From assembly GCA_017543805.1 (NCBI GenBank), contig JAFYFK010000102.1, forward strand, positions 1-5,040: 5,040 bases of DNA, read 5' to 3'. Position 1 is the stretch's first letter. Each line of letters starts with the position of its first letter. Made by a program: the position numbers and the translations under genes. The notes below the pieces were generated by a model. That model did not search any database and was not told the DNA's origin. It saw only the letters and a list, made by a program, of their open reading frames with translations. This DNA is from Bacillota bacterium. GTDB taxonomy: Bacteria > Bacillota > Clostridia > Peptostreptococcales > Anaerovoracaceae. This document shows positions 1-4,748 of this stretch, in pieces.

Positions 1-432
1 ACCGGCATCGACAAAGTCGAGTCCGTCGGTGTTGACCTCGGCACTGGCGTTGATGTCGAGCTGGTTCATCTGCTTCTGTCCGGCGGAGATAAAGAGGTCG
101 CAGGCGGCGCCTTCCTGGATCTGGGTCTTCAGTGTTCCGGAAGAGTCAAAGTTGTAGGTCAGCTTGACTTCAGGCGCCACAGACTTGTACAGATCCGCGA
201 TCTTTGTCAGTGTCTCCGTCATGGAAGCGGCCGCAAACACGATCACCTCTACTGGTTCCGCTGCGGGTCCTTCCTGTGCCGGTTCCTCAGTCTTTGCAGG
301 CTCTTCAGCCTTTGCGGGCTCCTGCGCAGGCGCCGGAGCGGGTTCGCTCGTCTGCTTACCGCCGCAGGCCGCAAGGCCTAACACAAGAACAGCAGCAAGC
401 AGGACTGCAAGCAGTTTTCTTACATTGCTCAT
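1..432 (-). CDS. modA: Molybdate/tungstate ABC transporter substrate-binding lipoprotein ModA (partial, N-terminal 144 residues)
   Basis: This is the extracellular oxyanion-binding component of a ModABC-type importer; only the N-terminal part is here, and the frame stays open to the left window edge. Residues 1-22 form a lipoprotein signal: positive residues R5 K6, a Leu/Ala/Val core, then lipobox LAAC with Cys23. Residues 24-60 are a low-complexity Pro/Ala/Glu linker containing two EEPAK copies. The ModA fold starts near residue 61. Family motifs are VFAAASMTETL (65-75), FDSSGTL (95-101) and EGAACDLFISAGQKQM (107-122); in characterised ModA proteins the serines of the first two motifs contact the oxyanion. 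The start at 430-432 is chosen for the signal peptide and an AAGAAGGT ribosome site 8 nt upstream. The 132-bp gap to the MOSC gene has no clear terminator, so modA could be co-transcribed or have its own promoter. Molybdate and tungstate binding cannot be told apart from the sequence. Confidence 0.93.
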   Translation of the reverse strand, partial: MSNVRKLLAVLLAAVLVLGLAACGGKQTSEPAPAPAQEPAKAEEPAKTEEPAQEGPAAEPVEVIVFAAASMTETLTKIADLYKSVAPEVKLTYNFDSSGTLKTQIQEGAACDLFISAGQKQMNQLDINASAEVNTDGLDFVDAG

Positions 433-564
433 TTTGAAATACCTTCTTTCTTTTCGTGTTTCAGAAAAATGATTTATACAAAACGCGGATTTACGCGTAT
501 TTGCCGGTATTAAATGTACTATGTATGTAAATATTCAGTTTTTCTCCTGACGATCCTATGTCCG
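433..564 (-). promoter_or_regulatory. modA leader region with weak candidate promoter
   Basis: This AT-rich 132-bp gap lies between the MOSC stop and modA. Read on the minus strand it holds a TATAAA box (473-478) that would start transcription about 33 nt before modA, but I find no convincing -35 box at 16-18 nt from it. Just upstream of the box are the 8-bp palindrome TACGCGTA (492-499) and two ACGCG direct repeats (483-487 and 493-497) one helical turn apart. The modA ribosome site is at 441-448. A separate modA promoter is possible but poorly supported; read-through from the upstream genes is the alternative. Confidence 0.25.
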
Positions 565-569
565 TCAGG
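546..569 (-). other. Stem-loop spanning the MOSC stop codon
   Basis: A perfect 7-bp inverted repeat (CCTGACG at 546-552, CGTCAGG at 563-569) encloses a 10-nt loop. In the minus-strand transcript the stop codon TGA of the MOSC gene lies within the first arm. What follows is purine-rich (AGAAAAA), not a T-run, so it does not look like an intrinsic terminator. It could be a 3' mRNA-stabilising or processing element between the MOSC and modA cistrons, or chance. Confidence 0.4.
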
Positions 570-1008
570 CGTCGGGCCTTTCCACGATCTCCATCGTATC
601 TCCGACCTTTATGGTCCCGCCTTCGAGGACCTTCGCGAACACGCCCTCACGGGGCATGATGCAGTCGCCGACCTGCCGGCGTATGGCGCAGGACGTATGG
701 CATTCCTTGCCTATCTGGGTCATCTCGAGGAGCACGTCACCACAGCGAAGCAGAGTGCCGACAGGAAGCATTCGGAAATCAAAACCGCTTACGACCAGGT
801 TTTCCCCAAAGGCGCCGTATTCAACGTTCGCGCCTCTGGCGCGAAAGGCCTCGATCTTGTCCGCGGAAAGCAGGCTTACCTGTCTGTGCCAGTCGCCCGC
901 GTGCGCGTCGCCTTCTATCCCCCAGCCGGTTTTGAAAAACGCTTCCCCGACGTTCTCCTTAAGAACGCCTTTTCTGCTGCTTGTGCAGACAGCCAGTACG
1001 GTTCCCAT
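565..1008 (-). CDS. MOSC-domain protein, probable molybdenum-cofactor sulfur-handling protein
   Basis: This is a 147-residue stand-alone MOSC domain, the domain found at the C-terminus of eukaryotic Moco sulfurase and in small bacterial proteins of molybdenum-cofactor loci. Visible family features are the core GIEGDAHAGDWHRQVSLL (30-47), FGENL (67-71), the LPVGTLLRCGDVLLE strand region (81-95), and the cysteine segment TQIGKECHTSC (97-107) followed by GDCIMPREGVFAKV (114-127). Cys103, Cys107 and Cys116 are candidates for sulfur carriage or metal/cofactor contact. There is no signal peptide, so it should be cytosolic. It starts 3 nt after the moaA stop with a strong GGAGG site inside the moaA terminal codons, indicating translational coupling. 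Its place among moaA, moaC and an XdhC gene favours a role in sulfuration or delivery of Moco for hydroxylase-type enzymes. That role is inferred, and the precise reaction is not known for this subgroup. Confidence 0.9.
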   Translation of the reverse strand: MGTVLAVCTSSRKGVLKENVGEAFFKTGWGIEGDAHAGDWHRQVSLLSADKIEAFRARGANVEYGAFGENLVVSGFDFRMLPVGTLLRCGDVLLEMTQIGKECHTSCAIRRQVGDCIMPREGVFAKVLEGGTIKVGDTMEIVERPDA

Positions 1009-1020
1009 AACCTATCCTCC
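1009..1020 (-). promoter_or_regulatory. MOSC ribosome-binding site inside the 3' end of moaA
   Basis: On the minus strand the junction reads GGAGGATAGGTTATG. GGA GGA are the last two moaA codons (Gly321-Gly322), TAG is the moaA stop, and ATG begins the MOSC gene. The GGAGG Shine-Dalgarno core (1016-1020) is 7 nt from the ATG, which fixes this start codon. Confidence 0.85.
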
Positions 1021-1980
1021 GATCTGTGACATCAGCTTGTTTTCGGAAATTTCGGATATATCGTCAAAGCAGTGCTGCTTGGGTTTTTCAAATATGCAGC
1101 TTCGGATGACCTCAGTGAGCTCTTCGTCCGACGCCCCGCTGCGAAGAAGAGGCGCAAGCTCAACGCCCTGGTCATAGCAGAGGCAGGGTTTGAGCTTTCC
1201 CGTGCTGGTAAGGCGCACGCGGTTGCAGGTCTCGCAGAAACGGTTGCTTACGGCATCGATAATGCCGACTGGGGCAGCCAAGGAGGCGCTTTCGAAATAG
1301 CGCGCGGGGCCGGAGCCGTGCTTGCCCTCTACCGCGTGAATATCCGGATAAAGCCCCCGGATCAGCTCTATAGCCTCGGCGGAACTGATGCCGGAATCCT
1401 TGCGGCCGAAGCCTATTGGCATAAGCTCGATAAAACGCACCGGGATCCCGTCCTTCGCGAATTCCAGCAGTCCCGGAATAGAATCCTCTATATCCCTCAG
1501 CAGTACCGCATTCAGCTTGACGCTTATGCCGAGTTTCCTTGCAGCCTCCATGCCGCGGACCGTCTGAGGAACAACGTCAGGAACGCCGCAGATGGCAGCC
1601 GAAAGCCTTGGATCCGTCGTGTCGAGGCTGATGTTCGCGGCGTCGAGCCCGGCTTCCTTAAGCGCCGGGGCAAGCTGTTCCAGCAGAATGCCGTTTGTGG
1701 TTATTGCGACACTCTCTGCGCCGGGAAGTTTTTTCAGCGCCGCGACAAAAGAGACCGCGTCCTTTCTTACCAGAGGCTCGCCGCCGGTAACGCGGAAATG
1801 TTTAAAACCGAGTTCGGAAAAAATTCCCGCCAGCCGCACGAATTCCTCATAGCGGAGCACCTGGCTGTGTTCCAGGGCGTTTTCCATGCCGTTTGGCATG
1901 CAGTAGCGGCAGCGCAGATTGCAGCGGTCGGTTATGGATATGCGGAGATAGTCGATCTCACGGCCGTAGCGGTCCTTCAT
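1012..1980 (-). CDS. moaA: GTP 3',8-cyclase MoaA (radical SAM)
   Basis: MoaA performs the first step of molybdenum-cofactor synthesis: radical-SAM cyclisation of GTP to 3',8-cyclo-7,8-dihydro-GTP, the substrate of MoaC. At 322 residues it has normal family length. The SAM-binding [4Fe-4S] motif is C20-N-L-R-C24-R-Y-C27 near the N-terminus, followed by VTGGEPL (64-70), FIELMPIG (183-190) and GPARYF (224-229). The second, GTP-binding cluster has its three ligands at C249, C252 and C266 (CX2C, then 13 residues, then C). The protein ends in Gly-Gly, a tail known to be needed for MoaA catalysis, so the gene is intact. The start ATG overlaps the moaC stop as ATGA, with GGAGGGG 8 nt upstream inside moaC (1989-1995). 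The enzyme is cytosolic and oxygen-sensitive, which fits an anaerobe. Cys295 and Cys304 near the C-terminus are additional cysteines of no evident role. Confidence 0.98.
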   Translation of the reverse strand: MKDRYGREIDYLRISITDRCNLRCRYCMPNGMENALEHSQVLRYEEFVRLAGIFSELGFKHFRVTGGEPLVRKDAVSFVAALKKLPGAESVAITTNGILLEQLAPALKEAGLDAANISLDTTDPRLSAAICGVPDVVPQTVRGMEAARKLGISVKLNAVLLRDIEDSIPGLLEFAKDGIPVRFIELMPIGFGRKDSGISSAEAIELIRGLYPDIHAVEGKHGSGPARYFESASLAAPVGIIDAVSNRFCETCNRVRLTSTGKLKPCLCYDQGVELAPLLRSGASDEELTEVIRSCIFEKPKQHCFDDISEISENKLMSQIGG

Positions 1981-2471
1981 TTTGCGGACCCCTCCGGATC
2001 ATAGTAGATGTCTCCGCTCTTTCCTCCGTGCTTTTCAACAAGATGGATGTCAGAGATCAGCATGCGCTTGTCTATGGCCTTGCACATGTCGTAGACAGTC
2101 AGAAGAGCCGTGGAAACGCCGGTAAGTGCCTCCATCTCTACGCCGGTCTGGCCGTTGCATTTAACGGTGCAGGCCGCGTCTATGCGGCAGGCCTCCGGCA
2201 CAAGGGTAAACTCCACGGAGACCTTTGTGAGCAGAAGGATATGGCAGAGAGGGATCAGTTCCGCGGTGCGCTTGGCGCCCATTATTCCGGCAACCTGGGC
2301 GACGCCTAAAACATCGCCCTTCTTCGCGCGCTTTTCCGCAACGGCTTCGAAGGCCTCTTTCGACATGCTTATCGAACCGCAGGCAACAGCTGTGCGGGAA
2401 GTAATATTTTTATCGCTGACGTCGACCATTACGGCATTGCCGTTTTCATCGACATGGGTAAATGTATTCAT
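1977..2471 (-). CDS. moaC: Cyclic pyranopterin monophosphate synthase MoaC
   Basis: MoaC converts the MoaA product into cyclic pyranopterin monophosphate, completing the first stage of Moco synthesis. The 164-residue length is typical. Family motifs are KKGDVLGVAQVAGIMGAKRT (50-69), ELIPLCH (71-77), QTGVEMEALT (108-117), YDMCKA (127-132) and HGGKSGD (149-155). Lys51, His77, Asp128 and Lys131 match active-site residues known from E. coli MoaC and fall at the same numbers. PLCH is followed by IL rather than PL, a variant I associate with Clostridia. The start gives the usual family N-terminus, and the frame closes upstream at a TAA seven codons earlier. No good Shine-Dalgarno precedes it: the 41 nt after the MoeA-like stop offer only AAGG about 15-18 nt away. 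The gene overlaps moaA by 4 nt, so the pair should be made together. Confidence 0.97.
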   Translation of the reverse strand: MNTFTHVDENGNAVMVDVSDKNITSRTAVACGSISMSKEAFEAVAEKRAKKGDVLGVAQVAGIMGAKRTAELIPLCHILLLTKVSVEFTLVPEACRIDAACTVKCNGQTGVEMEALTGVSTALLTVYDMCKAIDKRMLISDIHLVEKHGGKSGDIYYDPEGSAK

Positions 2472-2512
2472 AGGATCGGGATAAACGCCTTAAAAGGCCT
2501 GTACTGATAGAG

Positions 2513-3538
2513 CTACTGCCACTTGGCGAATCCGCAGTTGGGGAAGACGCATACCTTGCAGTTGAGGCAGAGTCCGCCGTTTCCGAGGCCCGCGAGCATT
2601 TCAGCCGTGACGGGTTCGTCGGCAAGCAGATACGGAAGGACAAGGTCGAATATGGTCCTGCGGGCATACATTACGCAGCCCGGCAGACCGCAGACCGGGC
2701 GGCCGTCGGGCATATAGGACACAAGGAACATGGCGCCCGGCAGCACCGGTGCGCCGTAGCTTACGATATCTGCTCCGGAGTTCTTGATCGAAAGCGGAGT
2801 CATATCGTCCGGATCGACACTCATGCCGCCGGTGCAGAGGACCATCTCGCAGCCTTCGTCCAGCATCTTTTTAATTGCAGCGGTGATCTTTTCGTGGTCG
2901 TCGTTGCAGACCTCGTGGGCGACCATGGAACTGCCGTATTCGGCAAGTTTCTGTTCGATGACCGGGGTGAATGTATCCTGAATGCGGCCGTAGTAAACTT
3001 CGTTTCCCGTTGTGACCACGCCGACTTTCTTGGGCTTTATGGGTTTTAAGCGCAGAAGAGGTTCGCTGCCCGCGACCTTTTCAGCTTCTTCCATTGCGGC
3101 TTTCTCGATTACGAGCGGTATTACGCGCGTGCCGCAGAGCTTTGCGCCGGCTTTTACAGGAGTGCCGGCCGGGCGGGTGGCTATCATCATTCGTCCGAGG
3201 CTGTTGACCGCATAAAGCCTTTTGGTGTCGACGAGGAACAACCCGTCTATGTCCGCAGTGAGCTCGATCTTGCCTTCCTTGGGCTCGGAAGCGCTCATGT
3301 TCTCGCTCTGGCAGATGTCCCTGAGCACCTCTGCCGCCTCGTTTTCGTGCAGCATGTTCTCGTCGTTTTCCCAGATATATATATTGTCCTTCCCGACGCT
3401 CAGCAGCACGGGAATATCCTCTTCGGTAATAATGTGCCCCTTGCGGAAGACCGCGTCCTTGGTCACTCCCTTGATGATCTGTGTAATGTCGTGGCAGAGT
3501 ACCTGGCCAACGGCGTCCTCGGTTTTAACTAACTTCAT
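2513..3538 (-). CDS. MoeA-like molybdopterin-binding protein with C-terminal cysteine cluster
   Basis: This 341-residue protein contains a MoCF-biosynthesis (MoeA/MogA-type) molybdopterin-binding domain at roughly 170-305. Visible motifs are VGVVTTGNEVYYG (172-184), VLCTGGMSVDPDDMTP (233-248) and CGLPGCVMYARR (283-294), corresponding to the TGxE, GGxSxGxxD and LPGxP motifs of MoeA. The first 165 residues (VGQVLCHDITQIIKG near the start, then a mixed alpha/beta region) do not look like the multi-domain N-terminus of ordinary MoeA. The tail GLCLNCKVCVFPNCGFAK (322-339) places Cys at 324, 327, 330 and 335, a possible Fe-S or metal site. I recall this architecture from a conserved Clostridia family annotated only as molybdopterin-binding protein. 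The start at 3536-3538 is chosen over an ATG 21 codons upstream because GGAGGT lies 9 nt before it and MKLVKTEDAVG is the family N-terminus. It is the first gene of the minus-strand operon. Its role is probably late Moco assembly, binding or quality control; its reaction is unknown. Confidence 0.88.
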   Translation of the reverse strand: MKLVKTEDAVGQVLCHDITQIIKGVTKDAVFRKGHIITEEDIPVLLSVGKDNIYIWENDENMLHENEAAEVLRDICQSENMSASEPKEGKIELTADIDGLFLVDTKRLYAVNSLGRMMIATRPAGTPVKAGAKLCGTRVIPLVIEKAAMEEAEKVAGSEPLLRLKPIKPKKVGVVTTGNEVYYGRIQDTFTPVIEQKLAEYGSSMVAHEVCNDDHEKITAAIKKMLDEGCEMVLCTGGMSVDPDDMTPLSIKNSGADIVSYGAPVLPGAMFLVSYMPDGRPVCGLPGCVMYARRTIFDLVLPYLLADEPVTAEMLAGLGNGGLCLNCKVCVFPNCGFAKWQ

Positions 3539-3547
3539 AGATGACTT

Positions 3548-3553
3548 ACCTCC
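3548..3553 (-). promoter_or_regulatory. Ribosome-binding site deciding the start of the MoeA-like gene
   Basis: GGAGGT (minus strand) lies 9 nt upstream of the ATG at 3536-3538. The longer frame beginning at 3601 has no comparable site, and its first codons would lie at or before the predicted transcription start, so the shorter start is preferred. Confidence 0.8.
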
Positions 3554-3577
3554 GCAGTAACGATTGGATAGGGGCTG

Positions 3578-3609
3578 AACTCGAATTGCAACAAAATACA
3601 ACTCGTATT
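3578..3609. promoter_or_regulatory. Operator-like repeats at the predicted transcription start
   Basis: Two direct copies of AACTCGWATT (3578-3587 and 3600-3609, 9 of 10 identical) start 22 nt apart, about two helical turns. The second copy is part of the inverted repeat AATAC-AACTC-GTATT (3595-3609). This lies immediately downstream of the -10 box of the minus-strand promoter and covers its expected start point near 3607, a place where a repressor would block transcription. No regulator is encoded nearby, and I do not recognise the motif as a known Mo- or W-responsive operator. Confidence 0.35.
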
Positions 3610-3613
3610 AAAC

Positions 3614-3642
3614 AGTATACCATAATTACAAATATTGGTCAC
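3614..3642 (-). promoter_or_regulatory. Promoter of the MoeA-like/moaC/moaA/MOSC operon
   Basis: The minus strand has -10 TATACT (3614-3619) preceded by TATGG, an extended -10 element, and a weaker -35 GTGACC (3637-3642) at exactly 17-nt spacing. Expected transcription start is near 3607, giving a leader of about 70 nt before the MoeA-like gene. Confidence 0.6.
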
Positions 3643-3708
3643 TCTGAATAACTGCAAGTGTATTGAGATTTTATGAACAGTCCGGCGCGTTCCGGGGGCA
3701 AACACCTG

Positions 3709-3737
3709 TTGAAAAAGGCGTTTCAGAGCACTAAAAT
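3709..3737 (+). promoter_or_regulatory. Promoter of the xdhC-family gene
   Basis: TTGAAA (3709-3714) and TAAAAT (3732-3737) are separated by exactly 17 nt; each matches the sigma-A consensus at five of six positions. Transcription would begin about 25 nt before the start codon, with AGGAG (3759-3763) as ribosome site. It faces away from the minus-strand promoter about 70 bp away. Confidence 0.7.
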
Positions 3738-3769
3738 TATAAAAAAGAGTTGAATTACAGGAGATTAAA

Positions 3770-4693
3770 ATGAACCGCGAATTCAAAAATATACTCGATT
3801 CAATAAAAAATAAGCAGATAACTTCCATTTCCCGCACAGTCAACGAAGAGGAATACCACCGCCGCTTTATACCGGAGGACAGGCTGATACTTCTCGGCGC
3901 GGGCCATGTTTCACAGGCGACTGCGCAGTTTGCCGCGCTTCTCGGTTTTTACATCGTGGTCGTTGACGACCGTCCCGAGTTCGCGAATTCCGACCGCTTC
4001 CCCATGGCCGGGGAAATAGTCTGCGATAATTTTATCGACGCCATAGATCAACTTAAGATCACCCCGGAAGACTATGTCTGCGTGCTGACCCGCGGTCACC
4101 GTTATGACGCGGACTGCGTGCGGCACATCCTGTCCGGGCCGCAGATGCCGTACTACATAGGCATGATCGGCTCAAAACGCCGCGTGGCGGACTTCCGCGA
4201 GATCCTCCGTCAGGAGGGTTATTCCGAAGAGAAGAACGAGGCCCTGCACTCCCCCATAGGCCTTAAGATCGGCGGCATCACGCCGGCGGAGATAGGCCTT
4301 TCAATCTGCGCGGAGCTGGTCCAGGAGCGGAGCAGAAACTATGTAAAAGACGGGATCGAATACCTGGAACAGACCAACTGCGACCTTAAAACTCTGGAAT
4401 ATCTGGCTGACGGCGGAGAGCCGCGCGCCTTCATAATGGCGATCGACGCTGACGGATCAACTCCCGCAAAGCCCGGCGCCATAATGGCGATCAACAAGCT
4501 CGGCAAGACTTACGGCACAGTCGGCGGAGGCTGCAGCGAAGCCGCGGTCATAGGCCGCGCCCGCAGGATCATCGGCACAGGCGGCAGCGACGTAGTCGAA
4601 GTCGACATGACGAACGAAGTCGCCGCGGAGATGGGCATGGTCTGCGGAGGAACGCTCTGGGTCTATATCGAGGATCTTAAGGATGACAAATAA
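3770..4693 (+). CDS. XdhC/CoxI-family molybdenum hydroxylase maturation protein, swapped domain order
   Basis: XdhC-family proteins bind molybdenum cofactor and help insert its sulfurated form into xanthine dehydrogenase-type hydroxylases. This 307-residue protein has both family domains in reverse of the usual order. The Rossmann-type XdhC C-terminal domain comes first: LLGAGHVSQA (41-50), VDDRPEFAN (65-73), LTRGH (106-110), GMIGSKRRV (131-139) and SPIGLKIGGITPAEIGLSI (161-179). The CoxI-type domain follows: GSTPAKPGA (229-237), GTVGGGCSE (249-257) and GMVCGG (289-294). Cys255 and Cys292 lie in the two conserved glycine-rich motifs and are candidate cofactor or sulfur-handling residues. Residues 1-30 are a short lead-in without a signal peptide, so the protein is cytosolic. 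It is divergently transcribed from the Moco genes, has its own promoter and ribosome site, and ends in a strong terminator, so it is probably monocistronic. No hydroxylase subunit gene is in the window. An annotation as xdhC is reasonable, but the client enzyme is unknown. Confidence 0.92.
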   Translation: MNREFKNILDSIKNKQITSISRTVNEEEYHRRFIPEDRLILLGAGHVSQATAQFAALLGFYIVVVDDRPEFANSDRFPMAGEIVCDNFIDAIDQLKITPEDYVCVLTRGHRYDADCVRHILSGPQMPYYIGMIGSKRRVADFREILRQEGYSEEKNEALHSPIGLKIGGITPAEIGLSICAELVQERSRNYVKDGIEYLEQTNCDLKTLEYLADGGEPRAFIMAIDADGSTPAKPGAIMAINKLGKTYGTVGGGCSEAAVIGRARRIIGTGGSDVVEVDMTNEVAAEMGMVCGGTLWVYIEDLKDDK

Positions 4694-4714
4694 ACGCAAC
4701 TGTTTAAGCAAATC

Positions 4715-4744
4715 AAAAGCGCCGGAACTTTCCGGCGCTTTTTT
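4715..4744. terminator. Intrinsic terminator, probably bidirectional
   Basis: A 12-bp stem pairs 4715-4726 with 4731-4742 around a 4-nt loop; its core is AGCGCCGGA/TCCGGCGCT. On the plus strand it runs into six T (4739-4744) about 20 nt after the xdhC stop. On the minus strand the A-rich left flank gives TTTT, and the convergent gene stops only a few bases away at 4749. A small AGCC/GGCT hairpin followed by TTTT (4751-4764) lies just beyond on the plus strand. Confidence 0.9.
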
Positions 4745-4748
4745 GGGT

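Noticed and set aside
164..472. Plus-strand Ser/Ala/Gly-rich frames opposite modA
   Set aside because: The low-complexity translation is the mirror of the Pro/Ala/Glu linker and signal peptide of modA.
433..564. Molybdenum-cofactor riboswitch (Moco RNA motif) upstream of modA
   Set aside because: The gap is AT-rich and offers only one short hairpin; I cannot see the multi-stem GC-rich fold expected of that motif.
546..569. Intrinsic terminator after the MOSC gene
   Set aside because: The hairpin is followed by AGAAAAA on the minus strand and has no T-run on either strand.
514..1177. Two overlapping plus-strand frames opposite the MOSC gene and the end of moaA
   Set aside because: Both lie antisense to a clear MOSC domain and have no recognisable protein features or convincing ribosome site.
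1072..2004. Long plus-strand open frame (310 codons) opposite moaA
   Set aside because: It is antisense to an intact moaA with all its motifs, shows no family features, and arises from GC-biased codon use on the other strand.
2480..2505. Terminator between the MoeA-like gene and moaC
   Set aside because: GCCTTTTAAGGC can form only a 4-5 bp stem and lacks a following T-run, so it is unlikely to stop transcription.
3539..3601. N-terminal extension of the MoeA-like protein by 21 residues
   Set aside because: The extension lies before a strong GGAGGT site, has no site of its own, and would begin at or before the predicted transcription start.
3535..3843. Minus-strand frame across the divergent promoter region
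   Set aside because: It overlaps both the promoters and the start of xdhC, has no ribosome site, and its translation looks like non-coding AT-rich sequence.
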